Position numbers and translations under genes: made by a program. Below are positions 15,354 to 24,251 of a stretch of DNA of 64,000 nucleotides, piece after piece (position 1 is the first letter of the stretch; each line of letters begins with the position of its first letter). The DNA is from Corallococcus macrosporus DSM 14697 (GTDB lineage: Bacteria; Myxococcota; Myxococcia; Myxococcales; Myxococcaceae), in NCBI RefSeq assembly GCF_002305895.1, contig NZ_CP022203.1, positions 1,280,501-1,344,500 on the forward strand. The letters run 5' to 3'. The notes beneath the pieces were generated by a model that had not been told where the DNA came from, searched no databases, and was given only the letters and a program-made list of their open reading frames with translations.

Positions 15354-16325
15354 ATGTCCGCCGGCCTCCTCGACACCTTCCGAGTGCTCTCTTCGTTCGA
15401 CCCGCCGCGCGGCGCGCTGGGAGGGGCGCCGTGGGAGGAGTACGTGGACTGGGCCATCATGCAGGGCCTGGCGCCCCTGGCCGCCTACAACCTGGAGTAC
15501 CGGCTGGGCGCGGGCAACGCGCCGGAGTGGGCGCGGGACAAGCTGCTCGCCATCTACCAGGGCTCCGTCAACGACAACGTGATGAAGCTGGTGAACTTCA
15601 AGCGCATCGTGAACGCGCTGGAAGGCCGCAAGCTGGTGCTGATGGGCGCCGCATCCTTCGCGGACTCGCTCTACCCGCACGTGGGCTTCCGCCCCGTGCC
15701 GGAGCTGCAGCTCCTGATGAAGCGCCTGGACGTGGAGGGCTTCTCGGGGTTCCTCGCCAACCACGAGTTCGCCCCGGAGCCCGACACGGAGAACAGCGGC
15801 GCCACGAAGGTGCTGTCCGACGGGCGCACCGTCATCCTGCTCTATTCGGATGTGCTGGGGCCCCGGCGCCGCGAGCAGACGGCGGGCATCCTGGAGCGCG
15901 CCAGGCCGATGCGCGTGTACGGCTCCTCGCTCTACCGCCCGGAGCTGGAGGACGCGGTGCTGCTGGTGGCGCTGGAGCACGCGCGCCACGGGTACGCGGT
16001 GCCGTGGCTGTCCTTCATCGACCTGCGCGAGCTCGTCACCGGCGCGAAGTGGATGGGCGGCGTGTACTCGCGCCCGCTGGACGTGCCGGTGCTGCTGGCC
16101 CGGGCCAGGGAGTGGCGCCTGGAGCGGGCCCTCTACACCTCCCTGTCGGTTGTCACGCGCCTGTTTCCGGAGGCCGCCGCGGACGCCACCGCCGCGCTGC
16201 CGCCCCTGCGCCGCGCGACGCGGGAGCTGCTGGACCGGACGGTGGTGGGTCCTGTCTGCACCCCCGGCCAGACCTCGGCGCTCAAGGGGATGGAGCGGGT
16301 CCGCCGCCTGCTCACGGGCCAGTAA
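15354..16325 (+). CDS. Nucleotidyltransferase-family protein lacking the DxD motif
   Basis: A 323-residue cytoplasmic protein that aligns with the gene at 2472 (LVLMGAASFADSLYP corresponds to VLLKGYGLALRLYP). Where that protein has DVD this one has Glu117-Leu118-Gln119, so both metal-binding aspartates are gone and nucleotidyl transfer is unlikely. The ATG at 15354 is used because a purine-rich aaagggggg lies directly before it. It is followed at 104 bp by UDP-glucose dehydrogenase and so belongs to the glycan locus. It may be a regulatory or scaffolding paralogue. Confidence 0.75.
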   Translation: MSAGLLDTFRVLSSFDPPRGALGGAPWEEYVDWAIMQGLAPLAAYNLEYRLGAGNAPEWARDKLLAIYQGSVNDNVMKLVNFKRIVNALEGRKLVLMGAASFADSLYPHVGFRPVPELQLLMKRLDVEGFSGFLANHEFAPEPDTENSGATKVLSDGRTVILLYSDVLGPRRREQTAGILERARPMRVYGSSLYRPELEDAVLLVALEHARHGYAVPWLSFIDLRELVTGAKWMGGVYSRPLDVPVLLARAREWRLERALYTSLSVVTRLFPEAAADATAALPPLRRATRELLDRTVVGPVCTPGQTSALKGMERVRRLLTGQ

Positions 16326-16429
16326 GCCTGGCTGCTCGCAGAGGGGCCCCGGCGCTGGGGGATGGGCTTCCTTTCGGACTCCCTCCCGGCGTATGAGTCT
16401 GCCAAGAGACATTCACTGGGGCTCCTTCA

Positions 16430-17728
16430 ATGCGTATTGCCATCATCGGAACCGGCTACGTCGGCCTGGTCGCGGGCACCTGCTTCGCGGACTCGGGCAA
16501 CGACGTGACGTGCGTGGACATTGACGAGCGGAAGATCCGCATGCTCCAGGCGGGCGAGGTGCCCATCTACGAGCCGGGCCTGGAGGAGCTCATCAAGAAG
16601 AACGTGCGCGAGAAGCGCCTGTTCTTCACCCGGGACCTGGCCGAGGCCGTCGTCAACGCGCAGGTCGTCTTCATCGCCGTGGGCACGCCGGAAGGTGAGA
16701 GCGGCGACGCGGACCTCCAGTACGTGCTGGCCGCCGCCGAGCAGATTGGCAAGGCGATGAAGCAGTACACGGTGGTGGTGGACAAGAGCACCGTGCCGGT
16801 GGGCACCGCGGACAAGGTGCGCGAGGCCATCCGCGGCGTGACGAACGTGGAGTTCGACGTCGTCTCCAACCCGGAGTTCCTCAAGGAAGGCGCCGCGCTG
16901 GACGACTTCCTCAAGCCCGACCGCGTCGTCATCGGCGTGGACTCCGAGCGCGCGCGCAAGGTGATGGGGGACCTGTACTCGCCCTTCGTGCGCACCGAGA
17001 ACCCCATCCTCTTCATGGACACGCGTTCGGCGGAGCTGACGAAGTACGCGGCCAACGCGATGCTGGCCACGCGCATCTCCTTCATGAACGACATCGCCGC
17101 GCTCTGCGAGAAGGTGGGCGCGGACGTGGACTTCGTGCGCAAGGGCCTGGGCTCGGACAAGCGCATCGGCTACCCGTTCCTCTTCCCGGGCGTGGGCTAC
17201 GGCGGCTCCTGCTTTCCCAAGGACGTGAAGGCGCTGGTGGCCACCGCGCGTGAGTACGGTCTGGAGCTGGACCTGCTGCGCGCCGTGGAGCGCACCAACG
17301 AGCGCCAGAAGAAGCTGCTGGTGAACAAGGCCGCGAAGCACTACGGCTCGCTGGAGGGCCGCAAGTTCGGCGTGTGGGGCCTGGCCTTCAAGCCGAAGAC
17401 GGACGACATGCGCGAGGCGCCGTCCATCGAGGTCATCGAGGGACTCATCGGAAAGGGCGCCCAGGTGATTGCGCACGACCCGGTGTCCCCGCACACGGCC
17501 AGGCGCGTCTTCGGCGAGCGCATCCGCTACGCCTCCGTGCCCTACGAGGCGCTGGAGGGCGTGGATGGCCTCTTCGTGGTGACGGAGTGGAACGAGTTCC
17601 GCCACCCGGACTTCGAGCGCATGAAGTCGCTGATGAAGTCCCCCGTCGTGTTCGACGGCCGCAACGTGTACGACCCCACGCGCATGCGTGAGCTGGGCTT
17701 CACGTACTACGGCATCGGCCGGCGGTAG
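16430..17728 (+). CDS. ugd: UDP-glucose 6-dehydrogenase
   Basis: Oxidises UDP-glucose to UDP-glucuronate with two NAD+, a precursor for acidic exopolysaccharide or lipopolysaccharide. It has 432 residues, the normal length. The N-terminal Rossmann motif is IGTGYVGLVAGTCFADSG. The YEPGLEELI segment is conserved, and the catalytic cysteine (about residue 261) sits in GVGYGGSCFPKD. The C-terminal Rossmann domain begins around FGVWGLAFKPKTDDMREAPS. It stops two bases before the start of the acyltransferase gene, so these form an operon. Confidence 0.96.
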   Translation: MRIAIIGTGYVGLVAGTCFADSGNDVTCVDIDERKIRMLQAGEVPIYEPGLEELIKKNVREKRLFFTRDLAEAVVNAQVVFIAVGTPEGESGDADLQYVLAAAEQIGKAMKQYTVVVDKSTVPVGTADKVREAIRGVTNVEFDVVSNPEFLKEGAALDDFLKPDRVVIGVDSERARKVMGDLYSPFVRTENPILFMDTRSAELTKYAANAMLATRISFMNDIAALCEKVGADVDFVRKGLGSDKRIGYPFLFPGVGYGGSCFPKDVKALVATAREYGLELDLLRAVERTNERQKKLLVNKAAKHYGSLEGRKFGVWGLAFKPKTDDMREAPSIEVIEGLIGKGAQVIAHDPVSPHTARRVFGERIRYASVPYEALEGVDGLFVVTEWNEFRHPDFERMKSLMKSPVVFDGRNVYDPTRMRELGFTYYGIGRR

Positions 17729-17730
17729 CG

Positions 17731-18918
17731 GTGAGCGGGAGCAGGGCCCTCGACGCGCTGACGGGGCTGCGCTTCGTCGCGGCCCTTCACGTCGTGTTGT
17801 TCCACTTCGCGGCGCCGTGCCTGGGCACGGCGCCCGAGGCGCTGCGAAACTGGGTGGGCGCGGGCTACGCCGCCGTGGGCGTCTTCTTCGTCCTGTCCGG
17901 CTTCGTGCTCGCCTGGAACTACCTGGACGCGGACGGGCGCATGGAGACGTCGCCCCGGGCCTTCTGGGCCGCGCGCGTCGCCCGGGTGTACCCCGTCTAC
18001 CTGCTGACGTTCCTCCTGTCCGCGCCCACCACCATCGCCCCGTCCGTGGCGGACAATGGCTGGAAGGTGGCCGCCGTGAAGCTGGCGGTGGGCGGCGCGG
18101 TGACGCTGGCGCTGCTCCAGGCCTGGGTGCCCCGGCTGGCGCTGTACTGGAACCCGCCGGGCTGGTCCGTGGCGGTGGAGGCGTGCTTCTACGGCCTCTT
18201 CCCCCGACTGGCGAAGGGGCTGCCCAGGCTCAAGCCCGCGTGGCTCCCCGTGGCCCTCGCGGGCACCTGGGGGCTGGGGCTGGCGCCGCCGCTGCTGTAC
18301 CTGGTGTTGCTGCCGGACGGCCCGGGCCCGGTGGACGTGCACGCGTCCGGCCCCTGGTTGATGGCGCTCAAGTTCAACCCGCTGGCGCGGCTGCCGGAGT
18401 TCCTCATCGGCGTGTTGCTGGGCTGGTGCTTCGTGCGTGAGCGCGCGGCGGGAGGGGGGAAGGGCTCCGGCGCGGTGCTGGCGGCGCTGGGCACGGCGCT
18501 GTTGGTGGCGGCGGGCGCGGCGGGGGAGCGGGTGCCGTATCCGCTGATGCACAACGCCCTGCTGGCGCCCGCGTCGGGGCTGCTGGTGTACGGGCTGGCG
18601 CGCGGTGGCGGTGCCCTGGGTTGGCTGCTGTCACGGCCCACGCTGGTGCGGCTGGGTGGGGCCAGCTACGCGCTCTATCTGCTCCAGTACCCGGTGTCGG
18701 AGGCGGCCAAGGGGGTGGGGGCGGCGCTGTCCCCCTGGGTGGAGCTGCGCACGCCCGAAGGGCTGCTGGCCACCGTGCTGGTGCTGGGCGTGCCCGCGTC
18801 GCTGTGGGTGCACCGTTACGTGGAGACGCCGCTGCGCGCCCGCGTCCGCGCCGCGCTGGCGCCCTGGGTGGAGGGGCCGCGGCGCGAAGACGCGAAGTCG
18901 GTGGTGTCCGGGGCCTGA
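17731..18918 (+). CDS. OafA/YrhL-type membrane acyltransferase (acyltransferase family 3)
   Basis: A 395-residue multi-pass inner membrane protein that probably O-acylates a polysaccharide. N-terminal family features are LRFVAALHVVLFHF with the conserved His, YAAVGVFFVLSGFVLAW, and FWAARVARVYPVYL. About ten hydrophobic segments follow, ending with a basic cytoplasmic tail. The GTG start lies two bases after the ugd stop. Acyl donor and target sugar cannot be inferred. Confidence 0.9.
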   Translation: MSGSRALDALTGLRFVAALHVVLFHFAAPCLGTAPEALRNWVGAGYAAVGVFFVLSGFVLAWNYLDADGRMETSPRAFWAARVARVYPVYLLTFLLSAPTTIAPSVADNGWKVAAVKLAVGGAVTLALLQAWVPRLALYWNPPGWSVAVEACFYGLFPRLAKGLPRLKPAWLPVALAGTWGLGLAPPLLYLVLLPDGPGPVDVHASGPWLMALKFNPLARLPEFLIGVLLGWCFVRERAAGGGKGSGAVLAALGTALLVAAGAAGERVPYPLMHNALLAPASGLLVYGLARGGGALGWLLSRPTLVRLGGASYALYLLQYPVSEAAKGVGAALSPWVELRTPEGLLATVLVLGVPASLWVHRYVETPLRARVRAALAPWVEGPRREDAKSVVSGA

Positions 18919-19048
18919 GCGGCGGCGGGCCCGTACAGCCGAGCCGGGGGCATGCACGGCGGCGGCCTGGCTCAGGCGAGCCGGGTGGGGCCCGAGGGGC
19001 GGTTTCCGTCGCGGGCGAAACGGGCGGCGTCTAGCCGGGTGGGGCGGC

Positions 19049-19324
19049 TCAGCGGGAGAGGCCGCAGGCGCGCTTGCCTTCCTCGGTTTCGATGGCGCGG
19101 CAGTCGCAGCCGTCCAGGCGCTCCTCGCACACGGCCTCGTCCTCCGCGGTGGGCTCCACGCGGTTCTCCTCCTGGGAGGCGCGGCGCAGGCACAGCTCCT
19201 TCTCCACCGAGTTGATGGAGCAGTCGCACAGCTTCTCGGACAGCTCGCGGCAGGCGCCCTTGCAGCCGGTGAGGCCGGACAGGGCGGAACAGAGGAGGGC
19301 GGCGGTGACGATGAAGCGGCGCAT
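19049..19324 (-). CDS. Small cysteine-rich lipoprotein
   Basis: About 91 residues from the ATG at 19324 (an in-frame ATG at 19339 adds five). It has a basic N-terminus MRRF, a hydrophobic stretch and lipobox LTGC. The mature part has eight cysteines in CxxxxxxxCDCS and CEERLDGCDC type clusters, suggesting a small disulfide-stabilised domain. The function is unknown. It is oriented opposite to the glycan genes on both sides. Confidence 0.7.
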   Translation of the reverse strand: MRRFIVTAALLCSALSGLTGCKGACRELSEKLCDCSINSVEKELCLRRASQEENRVEPTAEDEAVCEERLDGCDCRAIETEEGKRACGLSR

Positions 19325-19438
19325 GGCTGCGGCGAACATGCCAGAAGGTCCCCTGGATGCAAGCTGGCTTCGAGCCCTTCGTGCCTGGGCGGGTGCTAGG
19401 GTCGCCCGGCTGCTCTACACCTGGGGGAAACACCACAT

Positions 19439-20059
19439 ATGCTGTCACTCGCCGCCGCCGCGTTGCTGGCCACCGCCGCTTCGCCGACGTCCCACTCGCT
19501 GCTGACGCGCTCACCTGACCGGCCGGTGTCCGTCCGTCTGCTGCTGGCCCAGGCCCCGGCGGAGGTGTCCCCGGACGCGTCCGGGGCGCCCACGCCGCCG
19601 CCCCTCGCCGAGGACCTGGACGCCCGCGCCCGTGAGCTGACGCAGCAGATCGCGATGCTCCAGAGCGAGATTCGCACCGTCGACACCAACTGGCCCGCCG
19701 GGTCGCTGGTGATGGCGTATTCCGGCTACGTGCTGTCGCCGCTGCTGCTGCTGGGCATCCCGCTCATCATCGTCGGGATGGGCTCGTCGGACGACGACGA
19801 CGCAGGCAGCTTGCTGGGGCTGGGGGTGGGCATGACGGTCGGCGGCGTCGCGGGCGTGGGGTTGCTCATCGCGGGCATCATCACGGGCTCCAAGGAGGCG
19901 AACCTCAACCGGAGCCGCCGGGAGGAGATGGTCCGCGAGCGCATCCGGCTGGAGGACGAGCTCCGGGACGTGAAGGCCCGGCGGGACGCGCGGGGCGCCC
20001 TACAGACTCGGACCTGGACGCCGCGTCCGAGTCTTCCGCTGGTCGCCTTCGCCTTCTGA
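19439..20059 (+). CDS. Hypothetical membrane protein with coiled coil
   Basis: 206 residues. There is an N-terminal signal-like hydrophobic stretch, a short coiled coil (ARELTQQIAMLQSEI), two central hydrophobic segments (LLLLGIPLIIVGM and VGGVAGVGLLIAGIIT) separated by a DDDD turn, and a second charged helix with RREEMVRERIRLEDELRD. No family is recognised. The ATG at 19439 lacks a strong ribosome binding site. It may be a membrane accessory of the polymerase gene 100 bases downstream, by position only. Confidence 0.6.
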   Translation: MLSLAAAALLATAASPTSHSLLTRSPDRPVSVRLLLAQAPAEVSPDASGAPTPPPLAEDLDARARELTQQIAMLQSEIRTVDTNWPAGSLVMAYSGYVLSPLLLLGIPLIIVGMGSSDDDDAGSLLGLGVGMTVGGVAGVGLLIAGIITGSKEANLNRSRREEMVRERIRLEDELRDVKARRDARGALQTRTWTPRPSLPLVAFAF

Positions 20060-20161
20060 TGTCCGCTTTCGCGCACGGCCGGTCTCCTGGCGGCTCGTAC
20101 TGGGGGCGGGGGGGCGGGCGAGGGCGCTGGGTGCTGTGATACTCACCCGGCCTCTCCCCAC

Positions 20162-22783
20162 ATGCCTCGTGCCTCCCGCAGCGCCTCCCGATTCACCCTG
20201 TTCGCCGAGGCGGCGCTGGCGGCGCTCGTCGTGGGGTGTCCGCTGGCGTTGGGCGGCGCCGCGGGGTGGCTTCTGGGGCCGCTGGTGCTGCTGTCCGGCG
20301 CGGCGGCCGTGCTGGCGGCCATTGGCGCGAAGCGGCAGGGCCAATCCCTGCGCGTGCCCTTGCTGGCGGTGCCCCTGGCCGCGGGGGCGGCGCTGTGCGC
20401 GGTGCAACTGGTCCCCCTGCCGGAGGGACTGCTGCGCCTGCTGAGCCCCGAGGCGGCCGCGCTGCGGGAGTTCGCGCTGGTGCCGCTGGGGCTGGAGGGG
20501 GCCCGGCCGGTGTCGCTGGACCCGTCCGCCACCTGGCGCGAGCTGGCGAAGCACCTCGCCTACCTGCTGGCCTTCCTCGCGGCGGTGCAGGTGTGTCGCT
20601 CGCGGAGCAGCCGGGAGCGGTTGCTCGCGGCCGTCGTGTTGACGGGCGCGGGCCTCACGGTGGTGGGGCTGGGCCATGCGCTGCTGGGGGTGAAGTCCCT
20701 CTTCGGGCTGCTGAGCTGGACGCACGCGCGGCCCCCGCTGGTGACGCCCTTCGGCAACCCGAACCACCTGGCGGGCTTCCTCGCGCTGGCGTCCACGGTG
20801 GGCGTGGGGCTGGCGCTGACGCGGAGGCAGCAGTCCCGCACGTGGCCGTACGCGCTGGCCGCGGGCCTGTCGGGGCTGGGCGTGGTGCTGTCGCTGTCGC
20901 GCGGGGGCATTGCCTTCTTCGCCTTCGGGCAGGTGCTGCTGGCGGTGTTGCTGCTGCGCAGGCGTCACGCGGCCGGTGAGGGGGCGCCTCCCGTCTGGGC
21001 CCGGAGCACCGCGGCGCTGCTGGGGCTGCTGGGCGTGCTGATGGTGGGCGCGTACGCGGCGGCGGAGGGGCTGTGGGCGGAGGCGCGCACCGCGGACAGC
21101 GTGGAGAAGCTGCGCCAGTCCAAGGTGGCGCAGTGGCCGATGCTGTCCGGGGCCGCGCGGGCGTTCCCGATGCTGGGCATGGGCCGCGGCGCCTTCGAGG
21201 TGGCGTTTCCGCGCTACCAGACGGAGCCCAACCCCAACACCTTCACGCACCCGGAGAACGCGGTGTTGCAGGTGGCCACGGAGCTGGGCGCGCTGGGGCT
21301 GGTGCTGCTGGCCGTGGCCGTCTGGGCCTTCTTGCGCCTGCTGCGCCGCGAGGGCCTGGAGATGGTGGACCTGGCGGTGCTCGCGGGCGTGGCGGCGCTG
21401 GGGCTGCACGACCTCTTCGACTTCAGCCTGGAGCTGCCCGCGTGCGCGGTGGCGGCGCTGGTGGCGCTGGGCGCGGTGGCGCGTCCTCGCGAGCGGGCCT
21501 CCACCGTGGAGCAGGGCTGGTGCGCGAAGCCCGCGGGCGCGGCGCTGGGGATGGGGCTGTCGCTCACGGTGGTGGCGCTGGTGGCGCTGGTGCCGGGCCG
21601 TCACCGCGTGGCGGACGCGGAGGCGGAGCTGGCGCGGCTGGTCACCTCGGGCGCGTCCGCGCGGGACGTCCACGCGCGGGGCCTGGCGCTGGTGGACCGG
21701 CACCCGTCGGATTACCTGCTGTACCGGCTGATGGCTTCCGCCCATGCGGCGCGCGGGCGTGAGGGCGCGGGAGAGGCCCTGGCGCTGGTCAACCGGGCGC
21801 TGTACCTGGCGCCGCTGGATGCCAGCTCGCACCGCGTGGCGGCGCGGGCGCTGCTGGCCCTGGGCCGGAGCGCGCAGGGCTTCCTGGAGTACCGGCTGGC
21901 GCATGAGGCGGGGGATTCCACGGTGCTGCTGGGCGAGGCGCTGCCCCAGGTGGAGTCCCTGGCGTCGCTCACGGTGCTGACGCCGGAGGCCCCTGCGACG
22001 GCGGTGCGGCTGCTGGACTCGCTGGCGAACACGCCGGGGCGGCTGGAGCTGGCGCTGGCGTACTCGCGCTGGGCGCGGGAGCGCTTCGAGGGCGGTCCGG
22101 AGGCCGCGGCGCTGTGGGCGCGCGAGGCGCGGCTGCAGCTTCGCAAGGGGGCGCTGGAGGTGGCGGACGCGGCGTGCGCGCGGGTGGAACGGCTGGCGCC
22201 GGACGCGCTGGAGACACATCTGCTGCGCGCGGAGGTGCTGCGGGCGCAGGGACGGCGGCAGGACGCCCTGCAGGCGCTGGAGCGGCTGTTGGCGCGCTTC
22301 CCGGGCAACGTGGCGCTGTCCTTCCAACTCGCCGCGCAGCAACTGGATGCGGGGCTGACGCGGCGGGCGAAGGACACGCTCCAGGCGCTGGCGCCGTTCA
22401 TCACGGATTACGCCCAGCGCGCGCGGCTGCTGTCCATGGAGGCGGCGTGCCTGGAGCGCGAGGGGCTGCTCTCCCACGCGCTGGAGCGGCGGCAGACGGC
22501 GGCGCGGCTGGCGCCCGGGGCGGAGGCGTTCTTCGCGGTGGCGCGGACCCAGGAGGCGCTGCGGCGCTACGACGCGGCGGCGCGTTCGGTCCACGAGGGC
22601 ATGCGGCACCTCCCGGCGGGCGCCCGGACGGAGGCGCGGGCCTGGGCCGCGCGGTTGGAGGGTGCGGAGCGCGAGCGGGTGGATGCGCGGCGCAAGGCGC
22701 TGGTGGACGACCCGCGGGCGGCGGAGCTGGAGTACCTGCTGCGCAATCCGGACGAGGATGGCGAGGCGCGGGACGCTCAGTAG
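20162..22783 (+). CDS. wzyB: O-antigen polymerase/ligase family protein with TPR-like C-terminus (probable WzyB)
   Basis: 873 residues. The first 490 or so form a polytopic membrane domain with the Wzy_C/O-antigen ligase signature (LVTPFGNPNHLAGFLALAS, VVLSLSRGGIAFFAFGQ, and a periplasmic loop ending FTHPENAVLQVATELGALG). Residues 500-860 are alpha-helical tandem repeats of TPR type. It would polymerise lipid-linked repeat units at the periplasmic face of the inner membrane. Its position nine or so genes before rpoN fits my recollection of wzyB, the biosurfactant polysaccharide polymerase of M. xanthus. The family assignment is firm, the specific pathway is inferred. Confidence 0.85.
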   Translation: MPRASRSASRFTLFAEAALAALVVGCPLALGGAAGWLLGPLVLLSGAAAVLAAIGAKRQGQSLRVPLLAVPLAAGAALCAVQLVPLPEGLLRLLSPEAAALREFALVPLGLEGARPVSLDPSATWRELAKHLAYLLAFLAAVQVCRSRSSRERLLAAVVLTGAGLTVVGLGHALLGVKSLFGLLSWTHARPPLVTPFGNPNHLAGFLALASTVGVGLALTRRQQSRTWPYALAAGLSGLGVVLSLSRGGIAFFAFGQVLLAVLLLRRRHAAGEGAPPVWARSTAALLGLLGVLMVGAYAAAEGLWAEARTADSVEKLRQSKVAQWPMLSGAARAFPMLGMGRGAFEVAFPRYQTEPNPNTFTHPENAVLQVATELGALGLVLLAVAVWAFLRLLRREGLEMVDLAVLAGVAALGLHDLFDFSLELPACAVAALVALGAVARPRERASTVEQGWCAKPAGAALGMGLSLTVVALVALVPGRHRVADAEAELARLVTSGASARDVHARGLALVDRHPSDYLLYRLMASAHAARGREGAGEALALVNRALYLAPLDASSHRVAARALLALGRSAQGFLEYRLAHEAGDSTVLLGEALPQVESLASLTVLTPEAPATAVRLLDSLANTPGRLELALAYSRWARERFEGGPEAAALWAREARLQLRKGALEVADAACARVERLAPDALETHLLRAEVLRAQGRRQDALQALERLLARFPGNVALSFQLAAQQLDAGLTRRAKDTLQALAPFITDYAQRARLLSMEAACLEREGLLSHALERRQTAARLAPGAEAFFAVARTQEALRRYDAAARSVHEGMRHLPAGARTEARAWAARLEGAERERVDARRKALVDDPRAAELEYLLRNPDEDGEARDAQ

Positions 22784-22808
22784 GCGCCCGGGCCTCGCCC
22801 CGGTTCAT

Positions 22809-23339
22809 TCAAGCGTGCGCGTGGGCTTCCTCGCGCAGGCGCGTGGGCACGCCAGAGGCGGCCTGGCGCTGCTGCGCCTGTTCGATGAACGAGGCCACCA
22901 GGGGCCACTCCAGGGTGGCGAAGTCCTGAAAGCGCAGCTCGAGCGTCTCCTCGTGGGAGCCCGCGCGGAAGAGCAGCCGTTCGGCCAGGCTGAGGGATTC
23001 ATCGACGGCGACGGGCAGGCCGTAGAGCTCTCCGAAGGGGGGCTCGGCGCCCACCTCGCAGTCGGGGAAATGGCCGGAGAACTCCTGCTCGGTCGCGAGC
23101 CGGACATGCCGGGCGCCCAGCGTGTGACGGACCTGGTCCAGGTCGACGGTGCCCGCCGCGGGGACGACGACAATCCAGGGCTGCCGGTCCGCCATCACGA
23201 TGACGGACTTGGCCACGCGCCAGCCGGAGACGTGCAGCGACTCGGCGACTTCTTGAGCGCTGACGGCACGCGGGTGCCAGTACCGCTCGAAACGCACCCC
23301 GTTGCGGCGCAGATAGTGCTGTATCGCTTCGGGAATCAT
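22809..23339 (-). CDS. YbaK/EbsC-type aminoacyl-tRNA deacylase
   Basis: A 176-residue protein of the YbaK/ProX family, which hydrolyses mischarged tRNAs in trans. It shows RYWHPRAVSAQEVAESLHVSG near the N-terminus, the conserved Lys in RVAKSVIVMAD, and the core GAEPPFGELYGLPVAVDESL. The ATG at 23339 has gaggagg upstream at 11 bases, so a 27-residue extension that can be read further upstream is not used. It diverges from the SitA6-like gene. The exact tRNA specificity is unknown. Confidence 0.88.
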   Translation of the reverse strand: MIPEAIQHYLRRNGVRFERYWHPRAVSAQEVAESLHVSGWRVAKSVIVMADRQPWIVVVPAAGTVDLDQVRHTLGARHVRLATEQEFSGHFPDCEVGAEPPFGELYGLPVAVDESLSLAERLLFRAGSHEETLELRFQDFATLEWPLVASFIEQAQQRQAASGVPTRLREEAHAHA

Positions 23340-23488
23340 GGGGAATCTCACCTCCTCTTGAGTAGAAGGTGATGCCCGCAAGCGAGTCCGACCACGGGCG
23401 ACTGTCATACTCGTGTCCACAGCCTTCTTCGCAGCGCCTGTGCGCCCGCCGGTAGGGCAGACGGGCGTCCCGGCTATGGTGGGGAGCC

Positions 23489-24220
23489 ATGAACTGGCTG
23501 CTACGGCTCATGGTGCTCTGCGGCTCCCTCCTGGGTGTGCTCGCATGCGGAACAGCGTCCCCCGCGCTGCGCGAGTGGGCGGACGCGGAGTGGCAGGCGG
23601 ATGCCGACGAGTGCCATGAATCCAGCCAGCAGCGCTGCGTCGTCCTGGCCTGTGACGAAGGCGTCTGTGGCCTCTTTCGGTGTGAGGACGTGGCGGACGA
23701 CGCCGTGGCGCATGGGCGGAAGGTGTGGGCGGTCGAGAAGGCGACCGGCCGCCCCTCCTTTCGTGGACCAGGCAGCTATCGGAACTGGTGGCAACGCCGT
23801 ACGGGGATTCGGCGGGATGCACACCCGCTCGCGACCGCGCCGCTGGCGCGCCGCGCTCCCGTTTTCATCCCCGCGATTCCCCGAGCGCACGGAAAGCTCA
23901 TCAAACATCACCTCTTTCCGCAGGAGCCTCGGCTCGCAGCCTGGTTCCGTGCGGCGGGCATCGACATCCATCAATTCACCATGGTCGTCCCCGAGCGCGT
24001 CCACTGGACGATTCACAGCGGGAAGGGGATGGGGCCAGGAGGTGCGTGGAACAACGCGTGGCGGCAGTTCGTGATGGCAAATCCCCGCCCCCCGTCGAGA
24101 GACGTCATCATGCGGCACGCCATCGAGCTTGCCTTTCGTTTCGAGCTGTCAGGCCCGGTCGTGCCCTACAACGTGCCCGTCACTCCAGGAATGAGCGGCC
24201 CCCGGATAGAAGCCCTATGA
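23489..24220 (+). CDS. sitA6: SitA6-like polymorphic toxin lipoprotein (TIGR02269 family)
   Basis: A 243-residue predicted lipoprotein with signal peptide and lipobox Cys20 (GVLAC). The N-terminal half has the Cys pattern of the Myxococcus paralogous lipoprotein family (ECHESSQQRCVVLACDEGVC, then LFRCEDV). The C-terminal domain from about residue 130 has KHHLFPQ (139-145), GIDIHQFT and VHWTIHSGKG followed by GGAWNNAWRQF, a histidine-rich nuclease-like motif set typical of SitA6 proteins. SitA toxins pass between myxobacterial cells by TraA/TraB outer-membrane exchange and kill siblings that lack immunity. The gene directly downstream is a double-CXXCG protein, the expected antidote. The nuclease activity is an inference from the motifs. 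Confidence 0.85.
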   Translation: MNWLLRLMVLCGSLLGVLACGTASPALREWADAEWQADADECHESSQQRCVVLACDEGVCGLFRCEDVADDAVAHGRKVWAVEKATGRPSFRGPGSYRNWWQRRTGIRRDAHPLATAPLARRAPVFIPAIPRAHGKLIKHHLFPQEPRLAAWFRAAGIDIHQFTMVVPERVHWTIHSGKGMGPGGAWNNAWRQFVMANPRPPSRDVIMRHAIELAFRFELSGPVVPYNVPVTPGMSGPRIEAL

Positions 24221-24251
24221 AGGTGAGCCCCGAGGGAAGGAGCGTGGGGAC

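Noticed and set aside
20000-22609. An 869-codon open frame on the minus strand opposite the polymerase gene
   Set aside because: It mirrors the GC-rich codons of the plus-strand gene, has an Arg/Gln/His-rich composition with no fold or motif, and the plus strand encodes a clear membrane protein.
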